From the NCBI RefSeq assembly GCF_003590775.1, contig NZ_QYUM01000004.1, positions 930,001 to 994,000 of the forward strand: 64,000 bases of DNA. Direction: 5' to 3'. The translations under genes were made by a program, and so were the position numbers. Under the pieces are notes generated by a model that saw only the letters and a list, made by a program, of their open reading frames with translations, was not told the DNA's origin and did no database searches. Shown in pieces: positions 60,749-64,000 of this stretch. Position 1 is the stretch's first letter. Every line of letters starts with the position of its first letter. This DNA comes from Sphingomonas cavernae. Its GTDB lineage: Bacteria; Pseudomonadota; Alphaproteobacteria; Sphingomonadales; Sphingomonadaceae.

Positions 60749-63424
60749 TCAGCGCTCTGCCTCCCTCGCGGCCTCGCTTACGTCCCTTGCGAGGTCGTTC
60801 TGGCCCCGCGTTTTCAGTCGACCGATCATCCTGTCGAGATATTTCCGCTGACCGACCTTTATGATGCGCTCGACGGTCTTCCTCACGATGCCGGTGCGCC
60901 GGGCGGTCAGCGCAAGGTCGGCGGGATCCCACTCCGATGCAAGAAAATGGGCGATAAGGTCGTGGCGGGCATCCTTGCGGCGGTCCGGTTCATCGAAGAG
61001 ACCGAACGGGTCGAGGATCCGGTACGACTGCCTCGCGGACGGAAGGGCTTCGTAGAATATCGGAAAACACTCGACCGCGATCGCGCCGAGAGGCTTTCGC
61101 GGCTCGAGCGATGCCAGCCTGAGGGACAGGACGTAGGATTCGAAACGGACTTGCCGGTGTCGGGTTTCTATTTTCCCGATCAATTGAACCCAGGCTATCG
61201 CCGACGGAAGGTCGAGCTTCGTGCGAGTTTTTTCGAAGGCTTCGCGAACCGTTCCCGGAATGGATTGGGGGTCGGCGCGGGCAAGGATCGCGGAAATTCC
61301 GGCCAAGCCTTGCCATGTTGCGGCCGACGGCCGCTTAGCTGCGGCCGCCAAGATGGACTTGGTGAGGCCGTTGACCTCGGGCTTGGTGAATTGCTGGCTG
61401 CGATCGCGCTCTGCAATCCAGTTACCAAAGGTGTCGACGGGCATTTGACCGGTAAGGTGCCGGGACACTGCGGCTTCGAATGCCTTGATGCGGGCGGCGA
61501 AGGCTGCCCGCGTGGCGCCCGCCTTTGCGAATGCATCGATCGGAAGGTCCAATGCGAGCTCCGACGGGAGTCCCTGGATGAGCGGCAGCAGCAGTTCGTC
61601 GGTCAACTGGTCCGTCGATGCCAGCAGCGAAAAGGTCCGCAACCTTTGATCGGTCGACAAGTCCTTCGCCATGCCCAACTTCAGCGCCCGCGACAGCAGC
61701 ATGCCGGCAAGCTCCACTTTGCTTGCGCCCATGCCGGCCTCGACGATCGAGAGCATCTGCGAGGGTTCGCACACGATGTCGGCGCAAAGCATCACATCGC
61801 TCGCACCCTCGATCCCGTGCTCGGAATAGTAGAGGGCCGCGCGATTGCGGTCCTGATGGGCTCGGCCTAGGATCGCGCGAGCCGCATCCGGACCTAGGGT
61901 CCAATGCGTGTTCCGCGGCAGGGCCAGAACTGTGTAGAGATCGTCGGCCGTCGCAGCATCGATCGTTGTCGCCGCCAACTCGTCGTTTGCTAGGATTGCC
62001 GGATGTTGCAGCAGGAGGCGAAACAGGTTCCGACGGACGCGGGGCGACAATTTCGTGAGCCAGCCATTCAGCTTGTCGAGGGCCTCGGGCGTGACGACGG
62101 CATCGTCCCTGTTCCTAACCGCTTTGGGCGCAAGCGCCGGAGAATAAGTCAAGAGTTTTCGGCCGATCGCTGGGCCGACGGCCTTCAACGCATAGTCCAT
62201 CAGGCTCGGCTTATCTGTCTCGAGCAGTGCGTGCGAGGCAGCTGAAATGAGCACCGCCGGTGGGCTCTTCAAACTGCTCAAGAGGTCCACGGCGGCGACA
62301 GGATCCTGGCGGGTTGCCGCTTCCATTTCGGGGCTAAGCCGGCGGATCGCCTTCCGTGCTGCCTGCATTGACGGACGGCGCAGCCGCTGAGCCAGCGATG
62401 ACAAATATTCAACGATCGCTGCGGAATCTAGGGACTGCGCCGCAGCCATCGCCTTGTTGAAGCAGCTTATTTTGGAATCGACCGCCATCTCGGGCGAAGG
62501 CGCGAGCGCCATCCATAGATCGAGCGCTGCAAGATAGGCTTTCGGGTTTCGTTCCGCCTGCCGCTCCAATTCGACGATACGCACGAGCCGCATCAGGGCG
62601 TCGCGATCGGGAGGCAGGTCCTTGCCAAACTGGCGCAGCATCTCCCAAACGAGATTTCCTTCACCGAGCAGGCTTTGGGTCACCACCTCGACCACTGCAC
62701 TGCTGCGGGCTTCGGCGATCTTTGGGTCGGCGGCCGCCGATGACACGATATTGGCTTCAGGGATTGCGCTGAACCTGCCCATTGCCCCGAGGGGCACGAA
62801 CATCAACTCGAACGGCCGTTCGGCAAGGTAGCGCGGTTGCAGGGCATATGTACACGCTGCGAACCTCGCCCTAGCGCTCGGCCAGAGAAAGTCGGCGGTG
62901 CGCAGGGAGACTGTCTCGCAGTCCTGCATGCCGTTGGAGATCGGCCAGATGACGGGCGTTCGATCGAGCACGAAAAATCGTGCTGCGAAGTCCTGAATTT
63001 CCTGTCCCGTCGACTCATACGGCTTGGGCTCCGAAACAGACAATTCGTCCGCCAGCGTCAACGGAACGGCATAATGGTCAAGGCTGGATCGATTGGGAAA
63101 CCGGGCGATTTGGGAAAGCTGCGTCGCGGATATGCCACTAAGCCAAAGGTCCATCGGGATGATCAGCGTATGCGTGAGGACGCATCCATCTCGCGTCGCG
63201 TCGGGATCGAGCCAGGTTCTCGCTAAGCAATATCCCGTCCCGCTGGGAAGCGGATAAAGTGTCAGATAAGGCGTGAAGGTCGAGGACACAGGCGATCCAG
63301 ACAGGTCGCTGATCCGAAGCATCTCGTCCGCATCGACAAGGTCGAGCTTGCAGCTGGCCGCTAGTAACTCATGCCCACGAGCATAGCCGTGAACTGCCTG
63401 GTGGAGCATTTTCTTAGACGTCAT
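60749..63424 (-). CDS. GAP1-N1 domain protein of a GTPase-associated conflict system
   Basis: An 891-aa, mostly helical soluble protein starting MTSKKMLHQAVHGYARGHEL. That N terminus, with HGYARGHELLAAS, DLSGS and GYCLARTWLDPDATRDGCVLTHTLIIP, is the GAP1-N1 domain described for GTPase-associated systems. The N domain covers residues about 1-260. A long helical middle and C region follow (GAP1-M/C-like) up to residue 891. Its ATG overlaps the stop of the GTPase gene (ATGA), so the pair is translationally coupled. The molecular role is not known; involvement in phage defence or programmed death is inferred from the family. Confidence 0.82.
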   Translation of the reverse strand: MTSKKMLHQAVHGYARGHELLAASCKLDLVDADEMLRISDLSGSPVSSTFTPYLTLYPLPSGTGYCLARTWLDPDATRDGCVLTHTLIIPMDLWLSGISATQLSQIARFPNRSSLDHYAVPLTLADELSVSEPKPYESTGQEIQDFAARFFVLDRTPVIWPISNGMQDCETVSLRTADFLWPSARARFAACTYALQPRYLAERPFELMFVPLGAMGRFSAIPEANIVSSAAADPKIAEARSSAVVEVVTQSLLGEGNLVWEMLRQFGKDLPPDRDALMRLVRIVELERQAERNPKAYLAALDLWMALAPSPEMAVDSKISCFNKAMAAAQSLDSAAIVEYLSSLAQRLRRPSMQAARKAIRRLSPEMEAATRQDPVAAVDLLSSLKSPPAVLISAASHALLETDKPSLMDYALKAVGPAIGRKLLTYSPALAPKAVRNRDDAVVTPEALDKLNGWLTKLSPRVRRNLFRLLLQHPAILANDELAATTIDAATADDLYTVLALPRNTHWTLGPDAARAILGRAHQDRNRAALYYSEHGIEGASDVMLCADIVCEPSQMLSIVEAGMGASKVELAGMLLSRALKLGMAKDLSTDQRLRTFSLLASTDQLTDELLLPLIQGLPSELALDLPIDAFAKAGATRAAFAARIKAFEAAVSRHLTGQMPVDTFGNWIAERDRSQQFTKPEVNGLTKSILAAAAKRPSAATWQGLAGISAILARADPQSIPGTVREAFEKTRTKLDLPSAIAWVQLIGKIETRHRQVRFESYVLSLRLASLEPRKPLGAIAVECFPIFYEALPSARQSYRILDPFGLFDEPDRRKDARHDLIAHFLASEWDPADLALTARRTGIVRKTVERIIKVGQRKYLDRMIGRLKTRGQNDLARDVSEAAREAER

Positions 63425-63999
63425 GTCCCCGCGCTGAGTGCCCAAGCTATCGGAAGTACGAGATCGTCGGAACATTCGACAGCGCCGTTCAGCTGGTGCC
63501 AAACCTCTCCGCGCTCCCGAGGATGCTTGTCCCCAAAATCCTTTGTAAATTCCGGATCGTTGAGGTCGCCACCATAAAGGGTAATGCCGAAGGCCTCAAT
63601 GGCGAACCGTTCGCGATTTGCCGTGATGAAGTCATAGAGGAGCTTATGCTCTGTGCGCAAATGCTGCAGTGGCCCGCCGGCCTGCTGCTCGGCGGGGAGC
63701 ATGTCCCACGCGGTGATGACGATTCCGATGCGGGGCACATGGGCTGGCCCGACTGACTGCCGAAACTGGGCCTGAAGCAGCTGTATGGTGTCCGCGAGAA
63801 CCATCTGAGTAGGGGGAGGGGCGTCGCGAAGGTCGGCATTCGTCCCCAGATTTGCACCCGCGCCCTGAAAGCGCTGGATTGTCATCCAGTCATGCGGCGC
63901 ATCCGTGCCAACGGCGGGAACGAAGACCAGGCAGCTGGTCGTGTCGTGGATCAGGTCGAGCCAGTCCGTCGGAAAACGCCGGCGTTCGTAAAATTTCTT
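63421..63999 (-). CDS. C-terminal part of a TRAFAC-type GTPase, truncated by the window edge
   Basis: The frame is open from the right edge (KKFYERRRFPTDWLDLIHDT) to a TGA at 63421, about 193 codons. RIGIVITAWDMLP supplies a TxWD form of the nucleotide-specificity (G4) motif, preceded by LLQAQFRQSV and followed by LYDFITANRERFAIEAFGIT and GEVWHQLNGAVECSDDLVLPIAWAL. The arrangement with GAP1 fits the double-GTPase partners of GTPase-associated systems. The P-loop and further operon genes lie outside the window. Confidence 0.75.
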   Translation of the reverse strand, partial: KKFYERRRFPTDWLDLIHDTTSCLVFVPAVGTDAPHDWMTIQRFQGAGANLGTNADLRDAPPPTQMVLADTIQLLQAQFRQSVGPAHVPRIGIVITAWDMLPAEQQAGGPLQHLRTEHKLLYDFITANRERFAIEAFGITLYGGDLNDPEFTKDFGDKHPRERGEVWHQLNGAVECSDDLVLPIAWALSAGT

Positions 64000-64000
64000 C

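Noticed and set aside
1-64000. CRISPR array
   Set aside because: The repeated sequences are palindromic intergenic units or short tandem units; no set of regularly spaced direct repeats with unique spacers was seen, and no cas gene.

Overview
The window looks like chromosome of a GC-rich alphaproteobacterium of the Sphingomonadaceae, most like Sphingopyxis. This rests on the gene content and order (yebC, ruvC, ruvA, ruvB, ybgC, tolQ-tolR-tolA-tolB, pal; GapR/DUF2312; many TonB-dependent receptors) and on several families of short GC-rich palindromes between genes. The assignment is inference from recognised families; no database search was possible.

Positions 1-29500 are mostly core genome: purE-purK, a GGDEF cyclase, gpmA, a dienelactone hydrolase, an M14 peptidase, galE, a zinc-less bL36, a HAD hydrolase, mltF, pyk, gapR, yebC, the ruv genes, the complete tol-pal cluster, an SPFH protein with an Arc-type partner, a LytTR two-component pair and a metal-uptake set (DUF2946 protein, TonB receptor, PepSY protein). 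Palindromic repeats interrupt this core. One unit carries a DUF559 (Vsr-like) nuclease gene between yebC and ruvC. Others lie between ruvC and ruvA, between tolQ and tolR, and inside the 5' end of tolB.

Positions 29500-53850 are accessory and metabolic. An 847-bp IS5-family element splits a large Oar-like TonB receptor; removing it with one TA restores the frame. A GlxA-type regulator follows. Next is an unusual divergent locus: a regulator fused to an alpha/beta hydrolase, a 14-bp palindrome, a 34-aa peptide, an EExxH ferritin-like protein and OsmC. PhoX, a GH97 enzyme, YbaK, a frameshifted HTH-like gene, an orphan HsdR-N nuclease, lepA, a ClpP-like secreted protein, a beta-propeller, pnuC and a ferredoxin-NADP reductase complete the region.

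Positions 53886-64000 are a mobile region that starts at tRNA-Pro(CGG). It holds three tyrosine recombinases, the first reading antisense through the tRNA, and a 3' tRNA-Glu fragment that looks like an attachment core. Then come AlpA, a fused nucleotidyltransferase-HEPN protein and, at the right edge, a GAP1-N1 protein translationally coupled to a TRAFAC-type GTPase cut by the window end. The last pair appears to be part of a GTPase-associated conflict (anti-phage or cell-suicide type) system, the best candidate for an under-characterised system here; the rest of its operon lies beyond position 64000.
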